Origin: Gemmatimonadota bacterium
GTDB taxonomy: Bacteria > JAAXHH01
Assembly (NCBI GenBank): GCA_009841265.1
Contig: VXMB01000014.1
Span: 186,001-250,000 of the forward strand
Direction of reading: 5' to 3'
Length of the DNA stretch: 64,000 bases
Shown: positions 7,580 through 16,355 of the stretch, piece by piece
How the letters are laid out: the number at the start of each line of letters is the position of its first letter
Numbering within the stretch: the stretch's first letter is position 1
The notes under the pieces: model-generated
The model's database searches: none
Told to the model about the DNA's origin: nothing
What the model saw: the letters and a program-made list of their open reading frames with translations, nothing else
Translations under genes and position numbers: made by a program

Positions 7580-8680
7580 ATGGCGGATGTAGTCCTGAAG
7601 AACGTGGACAAGCGGTTCGACAAGAACACGGTGGTCCGTAACGTCAACCTGGAAATCAAGGACAGGGAGTTCGTGGTCCTCGTCGGACCCTCAGGTTGCG
7701 GCAAGTCCACCACGCTGCGCATGATCGCCGGACTGGAAGAAGTGACCTCCGGCGAAATCCACATCGACGGGAAACGCGTGAACGACGTCCCGCCGAAGGA
7801 CCGGGACATCGCCATGGTGTTCCAGAACTACGCGCTCTACCCCCACATGACGGTCTACGAGAACATGGCATTCGGGCTCAAGCTGCGCAAGTATCCCCGC
7901 TCCGAGATCGAGGCGCGGGTCAACGAGACCGCCGGCATTCTGGGCATCGGCCATCTCCTCGCCCGCAAACCGAAGGCGCTGTCGGGCGGCGAACGTCAGC
8001 GCGTGGCGGTGGGCCGCGCCATCGTGCGCAAGCCCAAGGTGTTCCTCTTCGACGAACCCCTCTCGAACCTGGACGCCAAGCTGCGCGTGCAGATGCGGAC
8101 GGAGATCAGCAAACTCCATAACAGCCTCGAGGCGACCATCGTCTACGTCACCCACGACCAGGTCGAAGCCATGACCATGGGCGACCGGATCGCGGTGATG
8201 AAAGACGGCGAGGTGCAGCAGGTCGCCGCGCCCCTCGAGCTTTACGAGAAACCGGCGAACCGGTTCGTCGCGGGCTTCATCGGCAGTCCGGGCATGAACT
8301 TCCTGGAGGGCAGGGTCGTTTTCGACAACGGGCATGCGGCCTTCGACGAAGGCAGCCTCCGGCTTCCCATTCCGGACGGCATGCGAGAGGCCCTGTCGCC
8401 CTGGCGGGACCGGGAGGTCACTTTCGGCATCCGTCCGGAGGACATCACTTCCGTGGATGCGAACAAGGACTGGCGGGAAGCCCGTCAGATCAAGGCGACC
8501 GTCGAGGTGGTGGAACCCATGGGAAGCGAGACTTTCCTCTACATGACCACCGGCCGGTACCCGTTCATCGCCAGGGTGGACGCCTTCGTAGACCCCGCCA
8601 TTAACACGGAACTGCCGCTCCTCGTGAACATGGCCAGGGCCCACTTCTTCTCCAGGGAAGATGAAGCGGCGATCGTTTGA
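7580..8680 (+). CDS. Sugar-type ABC transporter ATP-binding protein (MalK/UgpC/MsmK family)
   Basis: This 366-residue ATPase starts at ATG 7580 behind AAGGAG. It has Walker A GPSGCGKST (about residues 36-44), a Q-loop in MVFQNYALYPHMTV, signature LSGGERQRVAVGRA, Walker B VFLFDEPLSNLD and the switch His in VTHDQVEAMT. The C-terminal third is the MalK-type regulatory OB-fold (FIGSPGMNFLEG, FGIRPEDI). In this family the ATPase powers import of carbohydrates or glycerol phosphate together with two membrane subunits and a binding protein. None of those partners is next to it, so it looks like a shared orphan ATPase that serves several permeases, as known for MsiK/MsmK. The next gene is convergent. 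Confidence 0.9.
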   Translation: MADVVLKNVDKRFDKNTVVRNVNLEIKDREFVVLVGPSGCGKSTTLRMIAGLEEVTSGEIHIDGKRVNDVPPKDRDIAMVFQNYALYPHMTVYENMAFGLKLRKYPRSEIEARVNETAGILGIGHLLARKPKALSGGERQRVAVGRAIVRKPKVFLFDEPLSNLDAKLRVQMRTEISKLHNSLEATIVYVTHDQVEAMTMGDRIAVMKDGEVQQVAAPLELYEKPANRFVAGFIGSPGMNFLEGRVVFDNGHAAFDEGSLRLPIPDGMREALSPWRDREVTFGIRPEDITSVDANKDWREARQIKATVEVVEPMGSETFLYMTTGRYPFIARVDAFVDPAINTELPLLVNMARAHFFSREDEAAIV

Positions 8681-8724
8681 CCGGCCTGTGTCGGGCGCGG
8701 GCGTCAACACGCGGGTGGGAGGCG

Positions 8725-9624
8725 TCAGCCCAAATGGGCGCGCTTGGCGAGGAAGGTCAACAGGGCCTGGTCGAATGGCGTGCCGGTGTCCAGGCTGAGA
8801 TAGTCCGCGGCGTTCTCCCGGCAGACGCGGGTGTACAGTTCGTCCTGTTCCTTCAGATCCCCCAGGTAGGCTTCACGGATCACGTGCGGGTGGGTATACA
8901 CCTCTTCCCCGGTCTCCATGTCGCGGAAACGAGCGGGATGGCGGAATTCGAAGCCCTTCTCGGCGGGATCCAGCAGGCGAAACACGATCACTTCATGTTT
9001 TCGATGGCGGAAATGCCGGATGCTGTCGACGATGTCACCGGGTTCGTCGAAAAGATCGGAAATGATGATGATCAGCCCGCGCCGCTTGATCCTTTCCGCC
9101 AGCGAGTGAAAGGTCGCCCGGCTTCGCGTTCCTGATCCGGACGCCGCGGCGTGCAGCCGTTGCAGAATGATGTGCAGATGGTTGCGGACCGACCGCGGGG
9201 GAACGTATTGCCTGATCCGCTCGTCGTACAGCACCAGCCCCACGGAGTCCTGCTGGCTCAGCATGAGGTAGGTGAGCGCGGCCGCCAGGTATCTCCCGTA
9301 CTCCAGCTTGCTTATCCCCGTAGACACGAATTCCATCGACGCGCTGACGTCCAGGAAGATATAGGATTTCAGATTGGTTTCTTCTTCGTATTCCTTGATG
9401 TAGAACCGGTCTGACTTGGCGAAAACCTTCCAGTCGATGTGCTTGATGGGATCGCCCGGCATGTACTGCCGGTGTTCCGCGTATTCGACGCTGAACCCGT
9501 GGTAGGGACTGCTGTGCAGCCCGGCGATGAACCCTTCCACGACCAGCCGCGCCTTGAGATCCAGCCGGGCAAGCCGGGACACGGTCATCGGATCGAGGTA
9601 TTTGCGGTAATCGGTCGAATTCAT
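8725..9624 (-). CDS. DUF58 / von Willebrand A-like domain protein
   Basis: This 299-residue soluble protein carries the DUF58 signature GFSVEYAEHRQYMPGDPIKHIDWKVFAK (split here by the 20-residue limit: see residues about 43-70). It is followed by a vWA-like segment, IFLDVSASM (about 90-98), with the Asp-x-Ser-x-Ser metal-ion-dependent adhesion site, and later IIIISDLFDEPGD. DUF58 proteins are encoded beside MoxR AAA+ ATPases and are thought to act as adaptors in metal or cofactor insertion or in stress-related chaperone complexes. Here moxR lies immediately upstream on the same strand. The usual downstream BatA/BatB-type membrane vWA genes are missing; the next gene is a convergent ABC ATPase. 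Confidence 0.85.
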   Translation of the reverse strand: MNSTDYRKYLDPMTVSRLARLDLKARLVVEGFIAGLHSSPYHGFSVEYAEHRQYMPGDPIKHIDWKVFAKSDRFYIKEYEEETNLKSYIFLDVSASMEFVSTGISKLEYGRYLAAALTYLMLSQQDSVGLVLYDERIRQYVPPRSVRNHLHIILQRLHAAASGSGTRSRATFHSLAERIKRRGLIIIISDLFDEPGDIVDSIRHFRHRKHEVIVFRLLDPAEKGFEFRHPARFRDMETGEEVYTHPHVIREAYLGDLKEQDELYTRVCRENAADYLSLDTGTPFDQALLTFLAKRAHLG

Positions 9625-9658
9625 GGTGTGCGGTCGAGCGTGCTGTCAAGCCTGCAGA

Positions 9659-9698
9659 AGGATCAGGCGCCCTTCGTCAGGATGAGGCGCCCTTCGTT
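9659..9698. repeat. 20-bp tandem direct repeat at the moxR 3' end
   Basis: Two adjacent 20-bp copies, 9659-9678 and 9679-9698, share the core AGGCGCCCTTCGT and differ at two positions. The moxR stop codon lies at the junction, so the duplication sits exactly at the end of the gene and may have changed its last residues. Confidence 0.6.
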
Positions 9699-10687
9699 TC
9701 ATCCATCAGTTGCGTGATGATGTCATCGGCGGTGACCCCGTCCGCGTCGGCGTTGAAATTGGTCACGATGCGGTGCCTCAGCACGGGCAGCGCCAGGGCA
9801 CGCACGTCTTCCGGCGTGGGCGTAAAGTTTCCCATGAGCACCGACCGGGCCTTCGCACCCAGGATCAGGTACTGGGAAGCCCGTGGACCGGCGCCCCAAC
9901 TGACCCTGTCGCGAATGAAAGGCGGGGCGTCCGGCTCGTTCGGACGGGTCATGCGTGCCAGTGAGACGGCGTATTCGACCACATGGTCCGCCACGGGCAC
10001 TCTTCGGATCAACTGCTGCAGTTTCTTAACGTCGGTCCCCGTCAGGATATGTTCCGGTTCGGCCTCCTGAACGCTCGTCGTACTTCGGGCGATTTCGATC
10101 TCTTCAGTTCGTGACGGATAATCCATGTAAATACTGAGCATGAAGCGGTCCAACTGGGCCTCGGGCAGCGGATAGGTGCCTTCTTGTTCGATGGGGTTTT
10201 GCGTCGCCAGGACGAAAAACGGTTCGTCGAGCTTCATGGACTCGCCCGCGGCCGTCACTTCGTGTTCCTGCATCGCCTGCAGAAGGGCCGCCTGGGTCTT
10301 GGGCGGCGTACGGTTGACCTCGTCGGCCAGGATCACGTTCGCGAAAATCGGTCCGCGGATGAACTTGAACTCCCGGTGACCGGTCGTCCGGTCCTCTTCC
10401 AGGATTTCCGTTCCCGTGATGTCGGACGGCATCAGGTCCGGTGTGAACTGAATGCGGCTGAACTTGAGATCGAGCGTCCTGGAGAGCGTATTGATCAGGA
10501 GGGTCTTGGCCAGCCCCGGAACGCCGATCAGCAGGGCGTGGCCGTTAGCCAGGAGGACGGTCAGCAGTTGTTGAATCACGTCCTGCTGGCCGATGATGAC
10601 CTTGGAAATCTCAGTCCGTATGTTTTCGCCCGCTTCTTTGAGTTCTTCGACGATTTTCAGATCGTCGTGTTGATGTTCTTCACTCAT
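9677..10687 (-). CDS. moxR: MoxR-family AAA+ ATPase
   Basis: This 336-residue ATPase starts at 10687 (MSEEHQHDDLKIVEEL) behind a GGAAGG-type ribosome site. Visible motifs are Walker A GVPGLAKT, the MoxR-specific FTPDLMPSDITGTEIL segment, Walker B ILADEVNRTPPKTQAALLQAM and sensor 1 FVLATQNPIEQEGTYPLPEAQLDRF (positions about 155-180). MoxR ATPases are hexameric chaperone-like proteins that work with vWA-domain partners, here the DUF58 gene 52 bp downstream. There are no operon partners beyond that pair. The last residues (DETKGASS) fall in a 20-bp tandem duplication. Confidence 0.9.
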   Translation of the reverse strand: MSEEHQHDDLKIVEELKEAGENIRTEISKVIIGQQDVIQQLLTVLLANGHALLIGVPGLAKTLLINTLSRTLDLKFSRIQFTPDLMPSDITGTEILEEDRTTGHREFKFIRGPIFANVILADEVNRTPPKTQAALLQAMQEHEVTAAGESMKLDEPFFVLATQNPIEQEGTYPLPEAQLDRFMLSIYMDYPSRTEEIEIARSTTSVQEAEPEHILTGTDVKKLQQLIRRVPVADHVVEYAVSLARMTRPNEPDAPPFIRDRVSWGAGPRASQYLILGAKARSVLMGNFTPTPEDVRALALPVLRHRIVTNFNADADGVTADDIITQLMDETKGASS

Positions 10688-10913
10688 AGGTCCTTCCCTC
10701 GAAAAACGAATCCGTTTCTATCTCCGCGCGAAATAATGATCCAATGTCCGTATCCAGTGCCCGGCCCAATCCCACAGCCCTCGGAGTCCAGGCCTGAAAG
10801 CGCACCGATGCTGTGAAGATACGGCCTGTCAAGATACAGGAAGATTGGAAGGCCTTTCAAGGAGTTTAAGCGGCAGGCGGGGTCTCCTCATTCGCTGTCC
10901 AGATCGACTCGAA

Positions 10914-11312
10914 CTACAACTTCGCCAGTACTTTGACCAGGAGGTCCTTGATCTCCGCCACGTCCGTTTCAATCCGTTCCAATCGCTTTTCCACGGCTTC
11001 GAGTCGCTTTTCCACTACGTCGAGTCGCTTTTCCACTGCGTCGAGTCGCTTTTCCACTGCGTCGAGTCGCTTTTCCACGGCTTCGAGTCGCTTTTCCACG
11101 GCTTCGAACCGCCGGTCTACAGCTTCGAACTGCCGGTCTACAGCTTCGAACTGCCGGTCTACGCACTCGTTCAGTGCGCTGATCTTCCTCGTTACTTCTA
11201 TGGCAAAGAAGTTGAATTTGTTGACCACGTCTTGCTCAAACCTATTGGACCTTTCGGTCGTGTTTTGCTCAAAGGCCTCAAACCTCTTGTTTAAATCACC
11301 GTGAGTCAACAT
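10914..11312 (-). CDS. Repetitive heptad coiled-coil protein
   Basis: This 132-residue protein has AGGAGG five bases before ATG 11312, strong support for this strand. After an N-terminal segment (MLTHGDLNKRFEAFEQ) it is almost entirely heptads: VDRQFEA repeats, then VEKRLEA / VEKRLDA repeats (about residues 52-110), ending in IETDVAEIKDLLVKVLAKL. The heptads match a long parallel coiled coil with Val and Leu at core positions. At DNA level they are a 21-bp tandem array, so copy number may vary between strains. No signal peptide or membrane segment is present. Function is unknown; similar short coiled-coil proteins occur as scaffolds or phage/host-associated proteins, but nothing here favours one role. 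Confidence 0.7.
   Translation of the reverse strand: MLTHGDLNKRFEAFEQNTTERSNRFEQDVVNKFNFFAIEVTRKISALNECVDRQFEAVDRQFEAVDRRFEAVEKRLEAVEKRLDAVEKRLDAVEKRLDVVEKRLEAVEKRLERIETDVAEIKDLLVKVLAKL
10975..11165. repeat. 21-bp tandem repeat array encoding coiled-coil heptads
   Basis: About nine copies of a 21-bp unit, with core TCGAGTCGCTTTTCCAC on the plus strand (10997-11100), grade into a diverged version with core GCTTCGAACTGCCGGTCTAC (11101-11165). Several units are identical or nearly so. Each unit encodes one heptad of the coiled-coil protein on the minus strand. Confidence 0.85.
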
Positions 11313-11457
11313 GGACGCCTCCTGTGTGCGCTATTTAAATGGGGTCAAGAACGTACCTCTCACAGGATTAGTCGGCGCCACGGTGGTTTTCTCGTGCACA
11401 GCAGAAGTTTTTGAGTCTTTCAGATACCGAGCTGGGATCACCGTATCTGGTGTCCAG

Positions 11458-12576
11458 TCAAGCCTCATGCTGATCCCACTGCGTCCGCGGTCCGTCCACG
11501 TAGTCCAGGAAACGGTCCGCGATGGCCGCTTCGCGCGTATCGCCGGTGTGTATGACGACGCGCCACCGGAAGGTAGTCTCCGTATTCGCTTCGCAACGGT
11601 GGTCGTCCCAGACCATCCAGCAGTTCGCAGCGAACAGGCCGTACCCTCTCACGTGCCAGGCCGTGGGATAGCGGAGGTTGTCCGGGTGGTCGAAGACGGC
11701 GAAGCCTGCGGTCAGCCTGGTCTCGCCGGTCTCGCCACCCACCGGGCCGCAGTAATCCATCCAGTGCGCCCGGCGGGACCAGCAACCGGTCTCGTCGTCC
11801 GCGCCGTAGGCGTTGCGCATCCGGCCGTCGCCCGACGCGTTCATGGTGGGATTGACGCGGATGCTAAGGAACCCGCCCTCCTTCGTGGACCCGATGGTCA
11901 CGGGACCGTGGTCGGTGATGAGCGTGAAGAGGACATCCAGTATCACGGCGTCGCGGCCGGTGTCGAAGAGGCGGTACCAGCGGCGGTCGGACATGAGGGG
12001 CCGGTCTGCCTCGTACCAGGTGTTGCCCGTGGCGATCGTGAGCGACAACGGCCCCCGGTGGATGGACATCTCATCCTGGGCGGTCCGCCCGAACCCGGGC
12101 CGGTCGAATTCACCCCAGCAATCCACGCCGTTGATGGCGCCCTGCATCAGGGTGAGTCCCCGCTGCCAGGGGTGCTCTCCTTCGCTGTAAGCCGGCAAGG
12201 GCTCCCTCAGCATGTTGACGCCGCCCGGCGTGAGAATGGGATTGATAAAGGGTTTTGGATATGCGGCACCGTGATGGAAGGTCATGAACGGCGCGCCGCC
12301 CAGCGACACCTCCACCCGGTCTTCACGGCATACGTGTTCGATGCCGCAGCGGGGCGCCGGACCTTCGGGGGCGGCCGCATCCCACGTTGCCGCCTCGCCG
12401 GATGCCATGGACGGCAGGATGGCGTGGTATATGGCGGACAGGGGATCCCGTTCGGCCAGAATGGTCGAACCGCCGCTTCCAGTCAGACGAAGCACCTGCG
12501 CGTCACAACCATCAGGCGCCGGGATGGCAGCCAGTTGCGCTGCTCTGGACCTCGGCGAAGTCAGGGTGAGTTTCAT
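11458..12576 (-). CDS. DUF6807 (PmoA-like) family protein
   Basis: A 372-residue protein without an obvious signal peptide. It has the beta-rich pattern I associate with the DUF6807/PmoA family: FMTFHHGAAYPKPFINPILTPGG, HPWQRGLTLMQGAINGVDCWGE (position about 137-158), later GGFLSIRVNPTMNA, HWMDYCGPVGGE and WRVVIHTGD. Members are common in sugar and polymer catabolism clusters of Planctomycetes and relatives and are uncharacterised. It is the last gene of the minus-strand operon running from the 98-residue protein at 17416. AAAGGAG lies 11 bp before the start. The family assignment rests on recalled motif similarity. Confidence 0.7.
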   Translation of the reverse strand: MKLTLTSPRSRAAQLAAIPAPDGCDAQVLRLTGSGGSTILAERDPLSAIYHAILPSMASGEAATWDAAAPEGPAPRCGIEHVCREDRVEVSLGGAPFMTFHHGAAYPKPFINPILTPGGVNMLREPLPAYSEGEHPWQRGLTLMQGAINGVDCWGEFDRPGFGRTAQDEMSIHRGPLSLTIATGNTWYEADRPLMSDRRWYRLFDTGRDAVILDVLFTLITDHGPVTIGSTKEGGFLSIRVNPTMNASGDGRMRNAYGADDETGCWSRRAHWMDYCGPVGGETGETRLTAGFAVFDHPDNLRYPTAWHVRGYGLFAANCWMVWDDHRCEANTETTFRWRVVIHTGDTREAAIADRFLDYVDGPRTQWDQHEA

Positions 12577-12594
12577 GTGACCTGTCGCTCCTTT

Positions 12595-13965
12595 CTACTT
12601 GAGTGTCGCGATCACGCGCTCGCGGACCAGGGCCCGAATGACGTCTCCGAAGGCGTCCATCGTCAACGCGATATCCTCTTCGGTGTGGGCGGAGGAAGTG
12701 ACGCCTCCCGTGTAGGAGACCAGGTCGATGCCGCGCGCGAGCAGCATTTTCTGGAAGGCGGAGACTACGGGAGCCGGGATCCCCTTGAGCACGTTCACGT
12801 CGCGGGTGACCAATCGTTCACGGTCCGATGCGCCGCTTCCCGGAAAGGCCTCCAGGTAGACGTGGAAGATGGACGCGTCGCCGTAGACGTAACCGGCCAC
12901 GCCTTCCTCGCGGAGGATGCCGTCCAGGCCCTGGCGCAACTGTTCGGCCAGCCGGTTCGCCCGCTCGTGAGGCAGGCCGGTGACCACGCGTTTCAAGGTG
13001 GCGATGCCGGCGGCGGTGGAGACCGGGTTGGCGTTGAAGGTCCCCAGGTGATGCACCCGTTCGTACCGGTCCCGGTGGGCGTCGCCGGTGTAATCGAACA
13101 CTTCCATGATGTCTGCGCGGCCCGAGAGCACGCCTCCGGGCATGCCGCCCGCCACGATCTTGCCGTGGAAGCTCATGTCCGGCGTGATCCCGGCGTATTC
13201 CTGGTAGCCGCCCGGTGCGTAGCGGAATCCCGTAATGACCTCGTCGTAGACCAGGAGCACGCCGCGGTTCCGGGTCAGATCGCGAAGCCCCTCGTTGAAG
13301 GCCACGGTAAGGGGTCCGGTACCCCAGGACGCGCCGGACGGCTCCAGCATGACGGCGGCGATGTCCCGGTCCTTCTCCAGCACTTCGGCAACGCGGTCGA
13401 GGTCCGCCGGGATGACTTCGATCGTATCGAGAACGGCCGGCGGGATGCCTGCCGAGACCGGCTCGTCGAAGGGAATCATGGCTCCCTTGCCCACACCGTC
13501 GTGCCATCCGCTGAAGTGTCCCTCGAAACGCAGCACCCGGGTCTTGCCGGTGAAGGCCCGGGCAACGCGCAGTGCGAGCATGCTGCCCTCGGACCCCGAG
13601 TTCACGAAGCGCACGCGTTCCGCGCAGGGGACCAGCTTCTGGATCAGTTCGGCCCACTCCAGCTGCATCGGATGGTCGTTGCCGAAATGGAAGCCCAGAT
13701 CGAGTGCGTCGCGCATGGCCCGGCACACTTCCGGCGGCGCGTGTCCCAGCAGCAGGGCGGCGTTGCCCATGCCATAGTCGATGTATTCCCGGCCGTCCTC
13801 GTCCCACTTCCGTGAGCCGGCCGCACGGGAAATGTACAAAGGCAGGGGATGGCCCCTGCGCAGGTCGTGACCCACCCCGCCGGCCAGCGATTCCAGCGCG
13901 CGCGAATACAGTTCCGCGGCCCTGGGGCGTGATTTCCTGTGCGCTTCGATCGATACATCACCCAT
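12595..13965 (-). CDS. Class III aminotransferase, glutamate-1-semialdehyde aminomutase-like
   Basis: This 456-residue PLP enzyme starts at ATG 13965, with GAGG seven bases upstream. Motifs are LAGGVGHDLRR and DEDGREYIDYGMGNAALLLGH at the N-terminus, FVNSGSEGSMLALRVARAFTGK (PLP phosphate loop, about residues 125-145), GHFSGWHDG, LLVYDEVITGFRYAPGG (Asp contacting the pyridine nitrogen) and MSFHGKIVAGGMPGGVLSG, whose Lys forms the aldimine. HemL itself is usually shorter and sits with haem genes; this one sits in a catabolic operon beside ceramidase-like and PhyH-like genes. It therefore probably transaminates or isomerises an amino sugar or amino alcohol derivative. Substrate unknown. Confidence 0.85.
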   Translation of the reverse strand: MGDVSIEAHRKSRPRAAELYSRALESLAGGVGHDLRRGHPLPLYISRAAGSRKWDEDGREYIDYGMGNAALLLGHAPPEVCRAMRDALDLGFHFGNDHPMQLEWAELIQKLVPCAERVRFVNSGSEGSMLALRVARAFTGKTRVLRFEGHFSGWHDGVGKGAMIPFDEPVSAGIPPAVLDTIEVIPADLDRVAEVLEKDRDIAAVMLEPSGASWGTGPLTVAFNEGLRDLTRNRGVLLVYDEVITGFRYAPGGYQEYAGITPDMSFHGKIVAGGMPGGVLSGRADIMEVFDYTGDAHRDRYERVHHLGTFNANPVSTAAGIATLKRVVTGLPHERANRLAEQLRQGLDGILREEGVAGYVYGDASIFHVYLEAFPGSGASDRERLVTRDVNVLKGIPAPVVSAFQKMLLARGIDLVSYTGGVTSSAHTEEDIALTMDAFGDVIRALVRERVIATLK

Positions 13966-14066
13966 CTTCAGTCCTCGCTTGCGCCGCACGGCCCGGATGC
14001 GGCAGGAAACGCTTCACCGTGCCCGCGCGCGCCCAACGCAAGTCTTCGTTCAACGCAGGCTTTCGG

Positions 14067-15506
14067 TCATCGCAGCCCGTCGATCAATGCCAGCGTGGCG
14101 TCGACGACCCGCCGCTCCGAATCGGGGTGGATGGCCGTGGGCATGCTGTAGGCCTGGAACAGCAGGTCGGGCACGCCGTACCAGCGCTTACGGATGTCCC
14201 AGCCGCCCGCCGGGAAATCCTCCGCCCTGGGCAGGTAGCATACGCATCCGTTGGTGTAGCCCATGACCAGGGTCTGGGGGAACGGCGATCCGGCCTTGAT
14301 GGCCAGTCCGGTTTCGAAAAAGGTCTCCGTGCTGTTCGCGGCCAGGACGATATCGTTGATCCGTATGGCCTGGACCACGACTTTGATCGAGGCACTACTG
14401 GTTTCTACGGCCTCTACGAGCCGGTCGCTCCAGTCCGCGAATCGCGTGGTTACGAGAAACTCCCATACCTCGCCACCCTGTGAGCGGACTTTGTCCCGCG
14501 CCTCGTGGCATTCCGCCCTGATGGTCCGGGCCTCGTCGAGCGACGGCAGGTCGATGAAGATGAGCGAAAGGGATTCGTCCGCGGCGGCCAGCCAGGTGCA
14601 CGTCTCGCCGGTGACCGGCTCCCAGGGCCAGACGGTAATGCGGGACAGCGATCCCATTCGCTGGCGCTTCCCGCGCTTCCGGTGGGTGTGGATGGCCGCG
14701 GCGGTCTTGACGACTTCGGCGCCCAGCGTGGCTCCGATACGGTCTTTCTCGTCCCTGCAGTCGGCCTCCATGCTCAGGCCGCCCCGCGGCATAATGTTCC
14801 CGCCGCATCCCTGGAGAAAGAGCGATAGTCCCCCGATAGCGTGCTCGACCAGGTCCCTGGCCGCGCCCGGGAAATCCGGGGAAGCCGCCATGGACCGGGG
14901 TCCGACGGTCACCGGGTGGCAGCCGTAGGAAAACAACGTGGCGATGGGACGGCCTTCCAGGTCGTCCACGCGCAGGACCCCCACGGACGAGTCGGTCGGA
15001 TGACCGGTTACTTCGCCGAGGAAGACCTCGCCGGAGGCATCGGTTTCCCGGCGGTACATCCCGATGCGGCAATCGCCCCGCCCCGCGCCGATGCGCGCCG
15101 GGACCTTCTGTTCGTCCGCCTCCCGCGCCGCATCCGTGATCCCGCCGCACAGATCCTCCTGGTACCGGGACTGCAGCGCGATCTGTCGTGGTTCATCGGG
15201 GAACCACTCAGGCATAGCGGGCGAGCTGTGGGTATGGTTGAGATTGACCATGACGTGGGAGGAGTCGGTTCCCACCGCTTCGGCAATGCGTTGCCGCAGA
15301 TCGTTCATCACGGGCAGGTCCATCCACCCGGTATCCGTCGCGACGATCACGACCTTGGCCCTTCCGTCCGAAAGGACCAGCGCCGTGGCCGTCAGGTCGC
15401 TTTCGATCGACTGGACGAGTCCTTCCCGCGAACTGAAGCCGAAGGTCCGGATACCCAGTGGAGGGTTGATCACGCGCCGAGCGGCGCCGGCGTAGAGTTC
15501 GGGCAT
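14067..15506 (-). CDS. Neutral/alkaline ceramidase N-domain-like hydrolase
   Basis: This 479-residue protein starts MPELYAGAARRVINPPLG, the usual opening of the ceramidase N-terminal zinc-hydrolase family. Conserved pieces are NLNHTHSSPAMP (metal-ligand His region, about residues 92-103), FSYGCHPVTVGP, SPDFPGAARDLVE, FLQGCGGNIMPR and a C-terminal GYTNGCVCYLPRAEDFPAGGW. Ceramidases cleave the amide of N-acyl sphingosine, but many bacterial members without a signal peptide or the C-terminal domain are uncharacterised amidase-like enzymes of sugar clusters. No signal peptide is seen here, so a cytosolic role is likely. It is 6 bp from the neighbouring TIM-barrel gene, within one operon. Confidence 0.85.
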   Translation of the reverse strand: MPELYAGAARRVINPPLGIRTFGFSSREGLVQSIESDLTATALVLSDGRAKVVIVATDTGWMDLPVMNDLRQRIAEAVGTDSSHVMVNLNHTHSSPAMPEWFPDEPRQIALQSRYQEDLCGGITDAAREADEQKVPARIGAGRGDCRIGMYRRETDASGEVFLGEVTGHPTDSSVGVLRVDDLEGRPIATLFSYGCHPVTVGPRSMAASPDFPGAARDLVEHAIGGLSLFLQGCGGNIMPRGGLSMEADCRDEKDRIGATLGAEVVKTAAAIHTHRKRGKRQRMGSLSRITVWPWEPVTGETCTWLAAADESLSLIFIDLPSLDEARTIRAECHEARDKVRSQGGEVWEFLVTTRFADWSDRLVEAVETSSASIKVVVQAIRINDIVLAANSTETFFETGLAIKAGSPFPQTLVMGYTNGCVCYLPRAEDFPAGGWDIRKRWYGVPDLLFQAYSMPTAIHPDSERRVVDATLALIDGLR

Positions 15507-15512
15507 GTCGCG

Positions 15513-16355
15513 TTACACCGGCACGTGCGGCTGCATGAGGTCTTTCGTGAAGATGGTCTCCGTCAGGCAGTCGACACGGTTGCAGTCGAACCACGTCATA
15601 TACACGAACTCGATGGACAGGCAGCCCCGGTAGCCCAGTCCTTCGAGCCGCCGGGCGATGTCCACGAAATCGATGGTGTTCTCGTCGAGCCGGGACTGCA
15701 ATTTCCCGGGCCGCGCCGCACGGATGTGGAAATGATCGGTACGGGGAAGGAGGGGGTGGATCCGTCCCTCGGGAATGTATTGCATGACGAAGTGCGAGTA
15801 GTCCAGCGTGACCGTGGCCTGTGGCGCCCGTTCCAGCAGGGCCAGTGCCCTTTCCGGCGTGTCGACGACGGACTGGACGTGAGGTTCGAAGCGGACCGTG
15901 ATGTCCCGTTCACCGGCCAGGTCGGTCAATTCGTTCATGGCTTCGACGGCCGTATCGAGATTCTCCTCGAAGGAGTGGCCCGGATGGTGCGTGCCCGGGC
16001 TGATCGTGAACCCCGGTATGCCGACAGCCTCGCAGAAGCGGATGATCCCCTCGAATGAAGTCCTGTTCTGCTTACGCACCGCAGGGTCCGGGGCATTGAA
16101 GGACCGTTCTTCGAGGGATGCGCCGAACTGCGGAAAGAAATCGACGGCTTCCAGTTCGTATTTGGCCAGCAAGCGGTTGAGACGGTTCGCATGGCCCAGC
16201 GGGTCCGTGCCCACTTCATCCGGCTCCAGGCTGCATCGCCCCCGGTCGTGGAACCCGGCGATGTCCACGCCCTTGAAGCCGATGGCCCGGGCCAGCGCCA
16301 GCGTGCCTTCCAGGTCGAGGTATTCGAAGGAATGGTTGCTAACCGTCAGGCGCAT
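15513..16355 (-). CDS. Sugar phosphate isomerase/epimerase-like TIM-barrel protein
   Basis: This 280-residue protein has the xylose-isomerase-like AP-endonuclease-2 fold pattern: MRLTVSNHSFEY at the first strand, GFKGVDIAGFH, ISPGTHHPGHSF, ITVRFEPHVQSV (metal-ligand Glu), VTLDYSHFVMQ, DHFHIRAARPGK (His ligands) and CLSIEFVYMTW (last Glu). Family enzymes epimerise or isomerise keto-sugars or inositols, using a divalent metal. Its start overlaps the end of the PhyH-like gene by 17 bp, so the two are translationally coupled. The substrate is not evident; the operon suggests a sugar or polyol step. Confidence 0.85.
   Translation of the reverse strand: MRLTVSNHSFEYLDLEGTLALARAIGFKGVDIAGFHDRGRCSLEPDEVGTDPLGHANRLNRLLAKYELEAVDFFPQFGASLEERSFNAPDPAVRKQNRTSFEGIIRFCEAVGIPGFTISPGTHHPGHSFEENLDTAVEAMNELTDLAGERDITVRFEPHVQSVVDTPERALALLERAPQATVTLDYSHFVMQYIPEGRIHPLLPRTDHFHIRAARPGKLQSRLDENTIDFVDIARRLEGLGYRGCLSIEFVYMTWFDCNRVDCLTETIFTKDLMQPHVPV

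Noticed and set aside
10975..11165. CRISPR-like repeat pattern
   Set aside because: The units are contiguous 21-bp tandem copies without spacers and encode coiled-coil heptads.
11311..13815. 834-codon plus-strand open frame
   Set aside because: It lies antisense to the DUF6807 and class III aminotransferase genes, which show clear family motifs, and its protein has no recognisable domain. High GC makes such long shadow frames common.
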